The notes under the pieces: generated by a model
Databases searched by the model: none
What the model was told of the DNA's origin: nothing
The model's input: the letters and a program-made list of their open reading frames with translations, nothing else
Shown: positions 25,809 through 39,397 of the stretch, piece after piece
Position numbering within the stretch: the stretch's first letter is position 1
Layout of the letters: each line of letters starts with the position of its first letter
From: Phytoseiulus persimilis
Taxonomy: Eukaryota; Arthropoda; Arachnida; Mesostigmata; Phytoseiidae
Assembly: GCA_037576195.1 (NCBI GenBank)
Contig: CM075103.1
Span: forward strand, 2,046,001 to 2,110,000
Length of the DNA: 64,000 nt
Reading direction: 5' to 3'
Position numbers and translations under genes: made by a program

Positions 25809-28800
25809 TTACGCAACAGCGAGCCCTGAAGGGGAATTAGAATCCCGGGCGTCGAATATGCAGCTCTCGACGGAGCTGCTTCAAGATGTTGGGACAAAGC
25901 TTCAAGAGCTTCACGAGGACCAGCTTTGGCAAGCTGAAATGGTGAAGGCACCGCCAAAGCTGTGGGAACGGTTCGCAGTCCGGAGGAGAACGAAGGGAGT
26001 TGGAGGTAGAGTGGGAGTTCAAGAGCTGCGAGATCGGCTTGGATGTTGGTTTCTGATCCGGAGCACTCGCAGTGGCTTCTAGTGGATTCAGAAGTTGAGC
26101 GGACCTATTCCCTGATCATCGGTCAAGCTACTCCGATCTTGGGAACCCATTCTGTGTTTACCAGTCGAGCTTCGTCAGATGAGTTTCGTCTGCACATTGA
26201 GTTCCTGTGGACCGACAGCAGTGTTCGAGGTTCTCACCTAGCACAACGACGCTGCTCACTGAGGGAGAGGTTGAAAAGCTCATCTTTGAGCCGGAAGAGC
26301 ATTGTGGACTGCGAGACACCGACGACGAAGACTAGAAACGCGATTCGTCAGCCCTGCGATCCTACGAGCACCATGAGGAACAATATTCGGAACGTACGAC
26401 TCTTGGTCGCATTTTGTTCCACTCTGAGGCTCGCTGATCGAGGCTCTCTGAAAACTGAGCTCTCTGTAATAACCACGTCAAGCAAAGCGTAGGTCGTGAG
26501 TTCCTTACCCATATATAGCTTCTGACCGTGGTCATACAGGCTGCGCATATTCTCTGCACATGTTTCCCGCAAACATCCCGTAGCGTGCATCTCTCCCTTT
26601 CTAAAGGAGTCCCACGGGTTTTCCGCATCCGCAGAGGAGCCTCTCGCTGAGCCTTAATCCAACAAGTAATAATCATTCCGAAATGCATCACTCGATTGTC
26701 GCCAATGCGGGTGGTGCCTTTGACAGACGACGCCACTTGCTCTGAACTCTACGGGCTGGTTTGGATTTGCGTAGTTGCCACTTTCGCTGCGCGAACGAGG
26801 TCCAAGGAAGATGCATGACAGCATAAACCAACATTGCTATTCAACGCAGACTAAATCGTCGAATCACGGAAAGTCACCCCAGTTTCCATAGCTCCCTGGA
26901 ACCGGGTTCGTTGTTGATCTGGACAGTAGAAGCGCTTTGATCTCTCAGTGATCCACAATCGAGCATAACCGACTGTCGTCACGCGGGAGCTCCAGAGCCG
27001 GATGTCTACTTTCGAATTTCTGAACTTCGAATTTCCCGACGGGTACAGATTTCAAATGCGGGGAACGAAAATTCTCCGGTTCCGGTTTTTCGGCGGACGA
27101 GCCCGCGCGGTGGTCTTCTGACCAGCGTTCCCAGTTAACCTCGTGAAAGCTCAACCCCACTAGCCCCAGCTGCTGCCGCCTCTCCTCTGGTCGCTGCTGT
27201 ACTGGAACGAGAAGAGCGAGCGCTACTCGAAGGAGTCGGACCACGCAAGAGCAGTTGGGAACTCCGTTACGCGGACGGGCGTCGAGACTACTCTCGACGA
27301 AAATCAACTAGCTGCGGCGGTCCACAGAGGAGATACATTTTAATAAAGCTCAACGGTTGCGTTAGGTGCCCTCTGGTTCCCCCGGCTAACCCGCACAGCA
27401 GCGACGGCCGGCCATTGCACGAGTTCCGCCAACGCGAGATGCGAAAACATTCCTGTGAAGGTCTGCATAGCCGGCGAGCCATGCCGTTGCCGACAGAGCC
27501 GCTTCGGAAATCTCGACGGATCAATGTTCAGGGCCACGAATCGCTCGCACCTAGAATATCGGCGCTGAATGAATGAGTTCCTCCAGCATTGTCATTCAGG
27601 TTTCCTCTTGACGAGGGTGCCGCTGGAGCGCTCACCGCGAGCCAGAGGAAAATGCAGAGTTTTAATCCCCCGTCGTTTTCGAGGCGATGATCCATTACCC
27701 CTTGCCGGAAGTTCGCCGAACTCGCTGACGGCGGGGATGTGGCGGCGACGGTTTTAGCGGCTTAGTGGACCTCTTCGAGTCATCTTCGAGGGATAATGCT
27801 CTTGAGACGACGGAAGAACGATCTCCAGTGAAAACTTGGAGATCCGTCCTCCCGTGGACACGTGCGTCGATCCGCTTCCACTCAACCAGCCAGCCAATCG
27901 ACTCCAGGCAGGTTCAGTGAGCTGGTTCGATCGGGTATTCGATCGGGTTTTTCCAGCGTATTCCCTCCGAACCGCCAACGCCATCCCTCATTCCCGCGGT
28001 TGGCCGCCCACTTATTTCTGCTGATTCACGAAGTGTGACGGGAATCCGTCCCGAGACCACAAAAACGCGAACTCGGGAACGCAACCACAGACGGATCGGC
28101 ATTTGGATCCACGCACGTTCCTAGACAACAGTCTCTCGGTGAGGGGGTGGCAAAAAGTTGCTTGCCGTCACTCGTTGCAAGATGTCCTGCCGTTGCTAAG
28201 CGAGACATCCTCTCCACTCTGCGTGCCTGCACCGACGCTGTCCGTCCGAGGTCCATGGGCCGCCCGGTCGTTCGACCCGCCATTCGTCGCGGCGCTTCTT
28301 TCTCCATCGGTTTTGTCCGTTTCTTGAGCGCGCGACCGCGTACAACAGCTGCCGTTTTGCTGTCCGAGATGGACTTCATTGGAGTTCTCTTTCTTATTCC
28401 TCCTCTTTCTTCGCGAGGACAATGGGCTCACCCCGCTCTGCGGCCGTACCGCGCGGCTGGTTGGTCCGTTTGCTGCGCGCGCTCTCTCTTTTTCTTTTCG
28501 ATGTATAAGCTTGTTCAAAGGCACTTTAAAGCCCCGTTCCACGGGAGAAAGCGGCGAACTTCTTTCTATACAGTCAAAAGAACCAGAGTCAGAATGGCCG
28601 TTAGAAACAGGCGGATAACCAACATTTCCGTAGCGTGGCCCGCAGAAGGAACGGTCGTTTCATTTCATGTTCCACTGTCCAGCTCCGCTAGCACGACGTC
28701 CCGGGCTCGGGCGCCCTTCCACGGAGTTCGCCCCGGATCAGTTGCGTTCGAAGGTCCGCCATGGTGAAAACTTGCATACATGAGCGTGTAGCGACGGTTC

Positions 28801-31030
28801 GCATGGTGTTCTGCGTGATAATTGCGTGATTTCGTGTTTCTCTGGTGTTGCTTTCCAATTGAAGCCAGTGCCCCTCGAAGAGTGTTCCCCAGTTCGTTCC
28901 GACATTCTGCTCGGGCCTCCGGCACTCTACAGAGGCTAACAGACCCGCCTTGTTTTCTAGTCACAGTTGGGAAAAGGGGACGAGCTTTGTTGCACGTCGG
29001 CGGAACGTGCGCACTTCCAACTCGAGTTCTTCCCCGCTGTTGTCATACATCGATTGGGATTCCCATTCGTCGTTAATTGACTGTTGGCAGAATGGGAAGA
29101 ATCAGAGTCAGTGCTTCGCCGTGCGACGTCTCCTCCGGAATCAGAGCGGAAGTCTCCGCGAAGATCCCCAGCTGCAGAGCAATAATAGCCAACCACAGTT
29201 GTCGAGAGAGAGGGATTTTTTCGATTCATTAGAATATCGCCTGCGCTGCGACGACAGTTGTGGCGACCACCAGCTACATCGAGCGGAGCGTCACTCTCAG
29301 AAAATAATGAAGGCAGCCAGGCACACCCTGGGAAGACGATCTGAAAATCCAGCGGGGTTACGTTCTGGCGCGTGATAAGTTTCCAGGTCGATACTGGGTG
29401 AGATCTCGAAACGATCGTGTCATGCGAGTGATTGGTGGTGGGAAGAAAAGTAAATGGAGAAGAAATTAAAATCGATTCCCACGAATGCAGAAACGGAGCA
29501 AACAGCAGTGACAGGCCAAAACACCGGGGAGATAGACGATAATGGCGATGCCGTTGCCGCTACCGCTGTCACAGTTCTGGGGCCGGATCTTCTTCTGGTC
29601 GTCGAATGCAGTAGTGAACGATAAGAGTCCGCGATGTTTTCTCTCTTGCCTACCCAGGATGCCGCTGTTGATGCTGCCAATGAACGAGTAGGCCATATCA
29701 GATACCCGATAGAGAAGCGATGAAAAGTTGCTGCGACGGCGGATTTCTGTAACACCGTGATTGGAAGCAGCAAACGCCGTGATTCGGAACTCCACGACGT
29801 CTAGTTTTTACGCTGTCGACGGTGTCCACACAGCTCACGACTGCCAGGGGACTCGTTTACCTGGGGGGTTCATCCTTTTCCGGGAGACTTTGGATGCTGT
29901 CGTGTGCTCGCGGGAAACACTTCTTCGTGTTTCACCGAGGCGCCGAAACCGAACATTCCCCTGAGTTTAGGAATCTGTCGCCAACTGCAAGTGCTCTCAG
30001 GTACTCTGCGTGAACAGTCTGAACAATCTGATTCCGCCACGGACGGGATTCCGTTTCGATTCGTAGTTATTCTGGCTAATGCTCTCCCAATGACCGCGCT
30101 CCGAGTTCTCGAGGTTCCTCCGCTGCAACTTATTTCTTGATGCCGCAGGATGGAGCTGTTAAACTCTGCCTGATGCGTCTGGGACGAACGCAACCTTTGT
30201 TTTTCCGCGACTCTTGCGCACGCTCCATTCAATTGTCTCCCATGCATCCGATTTGAGCACGAGACAGGGGAGCCTCGAGAATATACTAGGACTCGAATCT
30301 CCCGATGAGAGTTTACTGATTAATTTTCTCGCGACGACGCTTTGTTCCGACGGTTGGAAGGACGCTCTGATGTTATCAACGGTCAGACAGTGCAACGAGT
30401 TCATGCTCAAAGGCTGACGACTGTTCCGGCGCTTCTCAGGGCTCACCGCATTCCGACGATCATGTTCAAACGTTAACAAACACGCCTCCATTATATTTCA
30501 AACATCGGCGCATGACTCGACAGCCCACCGGTGGCGTTGGGAAAATACCAGGAGTCTCGTTCAAAATGAAATTCCACCAGGGAAGCCCGACTGTGTCGGC
30601 GTGGAAGCTTCTGCAACCACACATTAAAGGCGGCAAGGGGTCGGTTCCAATCCATTAAGATCCGCGTTCCAAGAGATTTCGGTAGTTCGGATGGTTCCGG
30701 TGCAATCAGCGTTGCTACGGAGCACGGAACTCGGCCTCCAGGGTACCCTTCGCTGCATTTCAAGTCTGGATCCACTGTGGAATACGTCTATGGATATACA
30801 TGTATCGGCGGCGATGTCTGTCTGCTCTCCATAGACTCCCAGGCCGATGATCGGATCGCTATGAGATCCCTTGCGCGGGGAGTTTCCGGAAAGAGTTCCA
30901 GATGAAACTACCCCTTTCTCCGATCCCTCAGCTCTCCCCAGAAACGGCCACTCGCCGTCGGGTTCACCCCCAGGCGAATTCCGTCTTTTAGTGGTCGAGT
31001 GTCTGTTCTGAATAGCCTCCCAAGATGTTG
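25809..31030. other. No recognised gene
   Basis: Just upstream of the LINE fragment, a plus frame at 25856-26082 reads NMQLSTELLQDVGTKLQEL and further, but it has no recognisable relatives and the minus strand is also open. Frames at 30157-30417 plus and 30159-30491 minus overlap and are equally ambiguous. I can support no gene. Confidence 0.45.
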
Positions 31031-31031
31031 C

Positions 31032-31275
31032 GATCATACTTTTGGAAAGGTAAGCGGACACTTCTGGTGTAGGTCGTTCGGATCATGCCTCCGGAAAGAC
31101 TCGGCGATTCTTCTGGAATGAGACATCCTTGTAATACTTTTGAACAGAGCCGTTCTCATCACACCTTCCGAAAAAACTTGGATGTTTCCTCTCGCCGGGC
31201 CTTTCGGATCATATGTTTTGGGAGGTTCGAGGGATTTGAGAGAGTGATACTGAGCATAATTTTGGAAAGGGTTCG
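31032..31275. repeat. Degenerate periodic repeat block, about 48-bp spacing
   Basis: A motif resembling GATCATRYTTTTGGAAAGG recurs at 31032, 31081, 31207 and 31252, with weaker versions between 31128 and 31178. Most spacings are 45-50 bp. The copies differ at many positions, so this would be an old tandem array or a cluster of similar sites. No coding frame follows the period. Confidence 0.4.
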
Positions 31276-31863
31276 CGATCGATGAAGAGGGCCCAATGAA
31301 CGAAACTGTCAATCCTCTGACGAAAGTTCGGGCATTTCGACGCATTTACGAAAACCTAATACAGCGCCCGAGTGAAGACTGTGCACGGAGGAGCGAGAGG
31401 AGATTACAGATGTGATTCTCCTGACATCTTCGTGAGGCCCCATGGAAAGCGTGACGCAAAACTTTTCAAAGAATCTGATGGGTGGGCTGACCGAGTGCGC
31501 GAGCGCAGGAGGCCAGCTATTCGATTTAAAAGTTGTCATGTTTCCCTGACCTCGTCTACTCACCGATACGGTGCCGAGATACGGCGCGCCCGTAGTTATG
31601 GAAGCGAATCCGAATTGCTGCCCTGCAAGAAACTCGAAGTCTCTGAGTGAGGAGAGGTTTATTGCGACTCTTTGCGTTGTCTCGGCGAGGGATTCGCTCG
31701 ACGGAACGCGGAAGCGAACCTTTGGTGCCACCTGAGTATTTGACGAACTGGGATGAATAAACACCGCTGAGAAGAGGGTAACGTCTTGGCTGAGAATTTT
31801 CGCCGTGCGAAACCTCGGGGAAATCTCTTTGTTTCTCAGTCGAAATTCCGGGTTTTCTCTGAG

Positions 31864-31915
31864 GGCGCTGCTTATCAGGTAAGCAAGTTGAGCAACTTGA
31901 TAACAAAGCAGCGCC
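31864..31915. repeat. 52-nt hairpin
   Basis: The outer stem pairs GGCGCTGCTT (31864-31873) with AAGCAGCGCC (31906-31915) perfectly. An inner stem pairs CAAGTTG (31884-31890) with CAACTTG (31893-31899) across a very tight turn. The left side also carries GGTAAG, which resembles a splice donor. The hairpin is short for a microRNA precursor and no known mature microRNA is visible in it. Confidence 0.55.
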
Positions 31916-32122
31916 GCTCACGATGCGGGAGGCTGGAGCGGCAGATGAGAGCTCCGAAAAAAACGGAGGTTGGCCCGCTACCACCGCCGGCAGGAAGCGC
32001 CGGCGAGATACAACATTATAACTGTATTATAAGCCGGCGGTTGTTCGAATAGCCCCCCGGGGGGCCATGGAGAGCTAACGATGCTCAGCCGTATCCTTCA
32101 AGCCGGCAGCAGCAGCAGCAGC

Positions 32123-32866
32123 CTAGCACCTGCACCACGAAAACGAATGTTCCGAGGAAGCTCGGCGCGCCGCGGCCCGGCATATTACTGCCGTAGTTGT
32201 TGTTGCTGCCCTTTTCGGACAGCGGATCCAGGTCCAGGTTTCTTGAGCCATATTTCTGGAGTTTTCACCGAGTAGAACTCCATGGACATCTATGTGGACC
32301 GTCGGTCGTAAGAGAATTTCGCCTCCACGACTCGGGCGCTCCGAGCGCAGAGATTGTATTTTGCGGACACGAGAGGGAGGTGCTCCTGGCCAAGATGGAT
32401 AGGAGCCGACTCGGAGGCCTCCTGTGGGCCCGGTTTGAATTTGTTGACATCCTCCAAAGCTTTGACGTCGTTTCGGACGGTCACAACGGAACGGGAACAG
32501 GGCCGCCAACGACCGGAACCCGGTATTCGTCCCCTCAACGCATGATCTACTCGCTTCGAGTGGCACTCTCGACCGGCCGAGATCGAAGCGAAACTCGTAG
32601 GAAACCGGCACGACGACGAGACTTGAGCGACGAGTGTATGTAACGAACTCAAAATTGGAGCTCGGGGTGATCACGTGCGAGCTCATCAAGACGAAAGTGA
32701 AATTCTCGAAAGAACGGCGCAAGTGCGCCAGGGACCGGTGGCGGTGAAGTGGATGTCCACCGATCGGGAATTTGTTGTGCTCGAGGCGATCATCAATTAG
32801 GCAGCCGTTAAGCGCTTGGAGTGTGGCTGAATCTTGTTTGAATATTCCGTTCTTCATAAATGCCAA
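32123..32866 (-). other. Unassigned open frame, 247 codons
   Basis: The minus strand is open for 247 codons. The product would be rich in arginine and serine with no domain that I recognise. Overlapping plus-strand frames at 32197-32643 and others are open as well, so the coding strand cannot be decided. It is recorded only because of its length. Confidence 0.12.
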
Positions 32867-35800
32867 CGCAACCCGATATTTCCTAGGGCAGCCGAAAATG
32901 AGATTTAGTCCGCCAAAGTTGGAACGAGAGCGTCTTGCGGCACCTCACGCGCCCCCAGAAGGAATCCGGTCTCCAGATCTCGTCCATCTCACAAGCGATT
33001 CATCACGTCGCTTGCTCGCCGCCTTTGTGGCCGAGCGGCCCCGTTCGCTCGCTCGCCTGGAGCCTAGCCGGTCGGGCAGGCCCGACAGCTCCTGAAAACC
33101 CGTGGTCCTCTCCCCGATTTCCCGAATTCTCAGCCTCGACTGGGATCCCGTCCGTTCGTTATCAGCACTTTCAAGCGATGACGGAGCACTAGCCGGACTC
33201 CAGACACGACGCTCCCACCAAAACTAATTGGCACGCCCTTTCCGTTATCACTTCACAGTGACCTTGTGGAAAAACGCGTTGCCAACTCCCGGCGCCGTTC
33301 GGCCGAGAGCCGTCCTTGCGGGATGCGGCCTGCCGCAAGGGGCTGCCGCAGGGAACTCCCGTTGTCCCTTACATCGAACGGCAAATTCCGCAGAAGATCG
33401 CGTCAAGCTTCCGTTCAGCGAAAATACGACCTTGCGTCCCCCCTTTACGATTAGAAAGGAGGATCCGTCGCGACAGGCGATACTCCGTTCAGGCCGAGCA
33501 CGCTCCCGGAGCTCCTGCAGCGATCGCGCCCGAACGCTCTCTTCGCAGGAGGATATTTTTAATTGCTAGCGCACCTGTCGAATCTCAAGAGTCCCGGAGT
33601 GAGTACAGTCTGAACCCTTTGCTCGCTGAATGAGTGAATCGTTCGCGTTCCTCAGTGGAGGAAAAACCCCACTTCCGGAGGCAATTAGGCTTAACACAGC
33701 CGAGAACGAAGCCGGTGGAGGGGAGACGACTGTGAGGGATGGAGAGAGGATTTCCGCTCGTTTTGAGGAAAAACTTGAGAAGGCGAGAGGGAGGACTAAG
33801 TGAATGGAGCAGACAAAGAGCCGAAAGAAAAAGAGCGCGGGGGTTAAGAACATGCGTACGCGAAGGATAAGTTTCGCACATTTCAGGAATCGTGTAATTC
33901 CATTGCCTCGGAAGAACGAGAAAGTTCATGAGGGCGCTCCGAGGCCGGATGGTTTCGCGTCGAGGGCGCGGCTCGGTCAGCTCCGACTCAAGGACATTTG
34001 CGAGCTACGCGTTGTAAATTGATTTCTCATTGTCCAGAAGCGTCCTCGGAGGCGAAATTGGCTTCCTGTATAATCGTTTCGCGCTGTCGGTCCCTCTGCG
34101 AGAATGGAGGGCGTGAGCTTTTCAGGCGGAATCGGGCCACGGTGATCAGCTGCAGACTTTTTGAAACAAAGGCGTCAGCCCTTTAGGGTTATTAGCCAAT
34201 TCTCGATACCCGTTCTCAATACCTCGCAGATGATATGTGATTAGCCTACTCGATCATTGAAATCCTCATTCAGAGACCCTCCGCAGAGTGTTCAACCACC
34301 GCAAACCCCCCGCCCCTCACCGACCGACAAAGCCAGGTTCGAACACTGATCTCTGGGGTGGGCCGACCTCGTTGAATGTCTTCAAGCATCGGGTGTATTT
34401 TGATCGGGAGGCTGAGGAGAGCAAACAGAAACTCCGCCTCTGCACAAGTAACTGAGGTATCGACGGACGTGAACTAACCTGTTTGGGGAGTGTGGCTCTA
34501 CTTTCCGCGTCGGCTAGGATCAACCTTAGCTGCTGTTACACTCCGAAAGAGTGCGACGAGAAGGAAGTTCACCAAAAATAGTTCACTCGCCTGGCGTCCG
34601 GAAGGAGCTTCTACGGTTGATCACTCGTGCCTGGTTTATTTTTTGGCGGCGCCCCGCGAGAGTCCCCGCGATATGATGAGAAGTCAACGGGCCGCGTCCT
34701 CGTCTCAGCGCGGAGTCCCACCTTGGAACGGAGGGGGAGGGGAGGCAGGGCTATTCTGATCAAATATTAACCCGTGCGATCAGATATCGCCGCTGATATC
34801 CGATGAGACCTTCGAGCGCTCCAACGGCCCAGGGGTTCACCGGGAACGAGTTCCACGATTCGAACAGCCCGCCGGTCTGATTTCTTTCTGAACTTGAGAA
34901 GTTTTTCCTTCAATTTCGTCACCGGAAACCGATTCGGTCTGTGACAGATGTCGCGAGACAGTTCTACGCAGACGAAGGAAACTTCCAGGATGCTTGCGTT
35001 CCGGATGTCACAAGTTCCCATCGCTAATGAAGCGTTCGCCCTCTAACAATAATCTCTCGCATGCCGTCATTATTTTCCGGAAAAATGGAAACTCGCTGTG
35101 AGTAATCGCTTCAACCAGTAGGGTAACTCAAGAACTCACCGAAGCGCATACGAATACACGCAGGAGAAAATAATGAGGATTTCTCCGACGTCGGCAAAAA
35201 TGAGCACCGCGATCACGACAACATCTGTTCTGACCATTAATTCCCATCAACCTGAAAACGCTCAAAAACGGCTTACGGAGTTATCCAAAGCTAGATACAT
35301 CGGGAAAACTCTATTTCAGCGAGGATCACGAGTTTGCGCTTCGCTGGGATCGGCCGCCCTATTCTGGGATCCGGGGGGAGCAACATTATTCCAAGGCAAG
35401 TGAGGGATGCAGCAACAATGACGGCACGCTGAGGAAGCTGCCTCATCTGATACGACGCAGGTCAGACAGCCCAACGGCAGGAAGAGAGACTCGATGAGAA
35501 AAAAACGCAAGAGTGAATGTTCGTTGCTGTATGTTTATATTTTGTGTTCATCTGTATGGGGGATGTTTGATACGTTGCTCTGTTCCTTTGTGCGCGGCTA
35601 CCATTGTTATTGCATTAGTCTGCCGTTGCTTGTGTTTGATCATCGTGCGAGAGCGAGGCGAAGAGCCGACACCGCGGCCGTTAGTGCTGCCGCCCGGGTT
35701 CTTGCCGTCGTCGTCATCATCGTAAGAGGAGCAGAGTTCGTTAACAACGACAACGGCTGCCCTCTTGCTACAAGCGTTGCCCCCGTAACCAGTACCAACA

Positions 35801-37344
35801 CCGCCGCCTGATCGGCCCGCTGACTGACTGACTGGCTTGCGAAACTGCCGAGATCGTGGCACGCATGGCAAACAGCTAAACAGTCAGTTAGCGTTCAGCT
35901 TGTCCGTCTTTCGCATTCTCGTTGTGACCCGGTCCCCATCCATCCTCAAACCGACCCTCCTAACTTCCCAGCCAATGATTCACTCATTCAGCGGTCACCC
36001 ACCGAGTATCCTTCGCGCGAGCGAACGAGCGAGCAAGACTCACTGGTAGTCACTCAGCCAAACACTCTCCTCAAGTTCCTCGGTTGACGACAGCGCGTTG
36101 AATCTTAATTCGAATGAATCCCGTCGCTCCCGTTCGGCCGGCAAACAACAGAATCGAGTGAGAGGCAGCTCACGATTGATTACATTATTCCCCATCGGGA
36201 GCCGTGGCTGCAGCTGCACCGGCGGCAGCAGCAGCAAAGCGAATCAAGGCCTTCCACCTGCGACGCACTGTGATAGCTGTGCTTCGCAAACATGGCGCGT
36301 CACATCGTGCTCGGATTCGAAACTCGACTGCGCCGCCCGAGCAGCTCGAACATCATGCCCGCGGAGCCGACAGCGCGGCACGTACAGAGATCGCACGGGG
36401 TCGCCATGACGAGTTTCGATACAACGCGAGCTGGAGGGGAAAGGAGGAATTGTTGCCAGGGAAAGGCGCAGAGGGACTGCGCATCTCGGAGGCTGTCCCG
36501 CGATACAGCTCAATAACTAACCGAGTTTAACAAACTCCCACTTGAGCTCCAACTGCTCGGACCAAACGGATCGGGATGTGAAGCCGTGGCCCGACCGCCA
36601 CGTCTGCCAGACCTCGCCGCAGTCCGCGCATCTGGACAATCTCCCCCCCGCTGGAAAATCTCCGCCCGCTAGCAGAGCGGAAACGGGAACATGTCAGAAG
36701 TGTTATGAAACGTGCGGTCCATTTTCCTGACTGCGCGTTGCGAGCGTTCGTAAGAAAACAACAAATCAGCTCCATGGTCGTTATGGCTTATGCTCGCGTC
36801 TCGCTGCGCTCATGGCCGCGGGAGGATGCGCGGCGCTTGAGGAACTCAGTGTCTGAGATTTCCTGCCAAAATAACTCCACGGTATGCGATCCGATTCTTG
36901 TTCCGATCCCCGAAGAGGGGGCATTCGTCGTTGTGATGAAGCTTGGAGTTCGCAGCTCGTTTACAAACTACTTACGTTAAACTCCTTTGGACCCAACCTC
37001 TGGGACATTTCGGGAATGAAGTAGAGTTCCGACACCGGACGTGTCTATCCATTGTCGCGAGGCGGGGAATCTAACCGCTAAGGCACGCGAACCATTCTTG
37101 TTTTTGGAGAGGTGTTCGGGCTCTTGCTGGGAAGCATTCGATCCCTGCAAAGGTTGGACGAGGGCTCGTGCGCCGGGACCGTTACTCTGAACTGACAGCT
37201 CTTCGATGCCCTATCGTATGAAATGATGATTCGGTCAAAGATGAACAAGTCCGATTCTCTCGTTCCTTCACGAGTGCTCTTACGTTTTTTCGCGGAGAAA
37301 CATAGAAATCAGTCGACGATGCGGGAGCTAAGCAGCAAGCCGGC

Positions 37345-37360
37345 CGAGCGAGCGAGCGAG
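37345..37360. repeat. (GAGC)n tetranucleotide run
   Basis: Four units of CGAG follow CCGGC. This is one of many short GAGC-type arrays across the window. Confidence 0.8.
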
Positions 37361-38830
37361 TTAGGATGGGTGTTCAGCGCACCGTAGCGATCGATTCACT
37401 AGGAACGAGCCAAGAAGGACCAAATGACGTCTCATTACGACCATCATCCCTCGTCGCTGCGTCATCGTTAACGACAACAGAAGACAATCGCTAAAAGGGA
37501 GAGAGCAGCCGAAACGAGGACGAAACCGACGTCGACGCACGGGAGAACGGCTCGAAGGGAACTGACTGCGGAACAAGAGGAGTGTTGCATTTGGCTCACG
37601 TTCCCCACGCAGAAGGGATGAGATATTCGTTGGACATCAACCGGTGGCGCTTTGGTGGACCTGTTTTCCTCTCTATGCCTCGGAGCGTTTCTACGGTTCG
37701 CGGAGGTATACGTAAGAATCTATTTCACATAGGAGCAACCCCTGCGAAGAGCCTTCAGAGAATGGCGGGAGAATGCTAGGAATCCGCAACCATACAGGGT
37801 TTCATGCTTTGGCAGATTCCCGCGAGAGTCCCGAGCCGCGTGGTCACCCGAGAGTTCTGATTACTTGTGCGCTCACGGAAATCACAGAACAGTTGTGTCC
37901 TACATTCATCCGAGAACCTTGATTGACAGAGTTGGTTTCTCCGGCGGCAACCCGGTCGGTGGCCGAGCTCTGACCTTGGTTGCAGCTGATCACACAGTCG
38001 ACGTGGATATGTGTTTAAAGTACGAGGCCCAACAGCCATGAGGACTGGTAACGTCGTAGGTCAGACTGTCAGAATCGAGAAGCCTCTCGGGGCGCTGTTG
38101 TGGCAGCAACATGTACGGAACGCCCAGAGACACCGAAACTGTGAGCGGCTTCCAAGGAGCCCGTTGGAGAAAAATGATTCACATATGAGCAGCTTCAGGA
38201 ACCTTCTCCTCAAGTGAGGAGAGTGCCTGCCAAGCTCGTCGAGCGGGTTCCTAGCGCGCGGGATCTCGGGAGACCCGCTGAATTCGACTCGTGTCAACGA
38301 CTCGGTGAATAACCCCACCAGCTTTCCGGCTGATGCTGAATCGTGGGAAAAGGCTCCAAACTGGATCCGCGCAAAACTGGATGGGGCAAGGCCGCGCTCG
38401 AGCAAGGTTTTGCGCAACGGGGTCGCAGGGAGGTGGTCATGGTCGAGGAAGGTAAGCTTCAGGAACAGTTTCAATCCCCCCGTTCCCGTACAGCCTCCAA
38501 CCGTAGAGAGTACTGTGATGGTCTCACGCAGCTTTTCAACTGATTGGATTTGAAACCCAGCCGAGGACGAAATGATGACGAACTAGCGCTGTAGCTTCTC
38601 GGAGAGCGCAGACATCGGATTCCGCTGTCGAGACCTATCTGGGCGAAGTGGAATTCGAGATGAAAACGCGTTCGAACGCGGAAGAAATTGAGTCGGAATA
38701 TTGAAAGAACAGAAGCCGACGTCCATTCGGGCGGAGAGCGGAGCCGGCAAAGATGACTCCACGGGAAGCCTGAGGGGTCAGCGATGTAGGAATACCTTCT
38801 CAGCCTTAAAGACCATCCGAGGACGACCGC

Positions 38831-38846
38831 GACGACGACGACGACG
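38831..38846. repeat. (GAC)n trinucleotide run
   Basis: Five GAC units lie in a row between ACCGC and CGAG. I see no surrounding reading frame that I can support, so a poly-Asp or poly-Arg tract is not claimed. Confidence 0.85.
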
Positions 38847-39397
38847 CGAGGATCGCACAGAGAACTAGCCGGGAGTTCGGCGAAGACCCGCAGAACTAAT
38901 TATTATCCATGGCTCCACAGTTTTGTGCAGCACTTGCAACCAGACGTGCCTCGGACCGAACTTCCAAGGTACAGGATTGAGCCGCGCAAAGCGTCGATCG
39001 GTAGCCACAACACGCTCCCACGGAAGCGCAACTTAACTTCGATAGTCGAGAAAGAAACGAGAGTCGGGGCGGCGTGCAGCCAACGAGAGACAGCTGGGTG
39101 GGGGAGGCAAAACAGTCATGAGCTCGCTGCGCGCGGTTCGGCCGCCCGTCGATATTTCCGTAGGCAAACAAGTCGGGCACTACGGACGGCTGGTCGTGCC
39201 TGCTTCGATGTTCGCCCCACTGTTCGGCTGACTGCTGCTCGCTCGGAAACTTTCAACAGATTGCAGTTGCCCGCCCCGAAACACTCGGGATGAAACGAAC
39301 ATGTTTATCAGTCCGGAATGAAATCAAAGGCGAGCGATCAAAGCAAGTATATTTTCGCATCCTCCCGAAACGAGCGACGGCGAGCCTCCTCGATACT

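Larger units (their letters stand above)
32867..39397. other. No recognised gene; one repeat-rich island
   Basis: No supported gene is visible. The stretch 35.8-36.3 kb is rich in simple repeats: a GACT run at 35819-35834, GAGC-like runs near 36000, and an alanine-codon run near 36205-36240. It might be a promoter or untranslated exon. GAGC repeats occur at 37345-37360 and GAC triplets at 38831-38846. Confidence 0.45.

Noticed and set aside
28147-28767. A plus frame of 206 codons.
   Set aside because: It is Arg/Ser-rich with overlapping frames on the minus strand; no domain or splice support.
37079-37101. Bases TAAGGCACGCG match the first eleven bases of miR-124.
   Set aside because: The match stops after eleven bases, the remainder does not follow the mature sequence, and no arm pairs with it to make a precursor hairpin.
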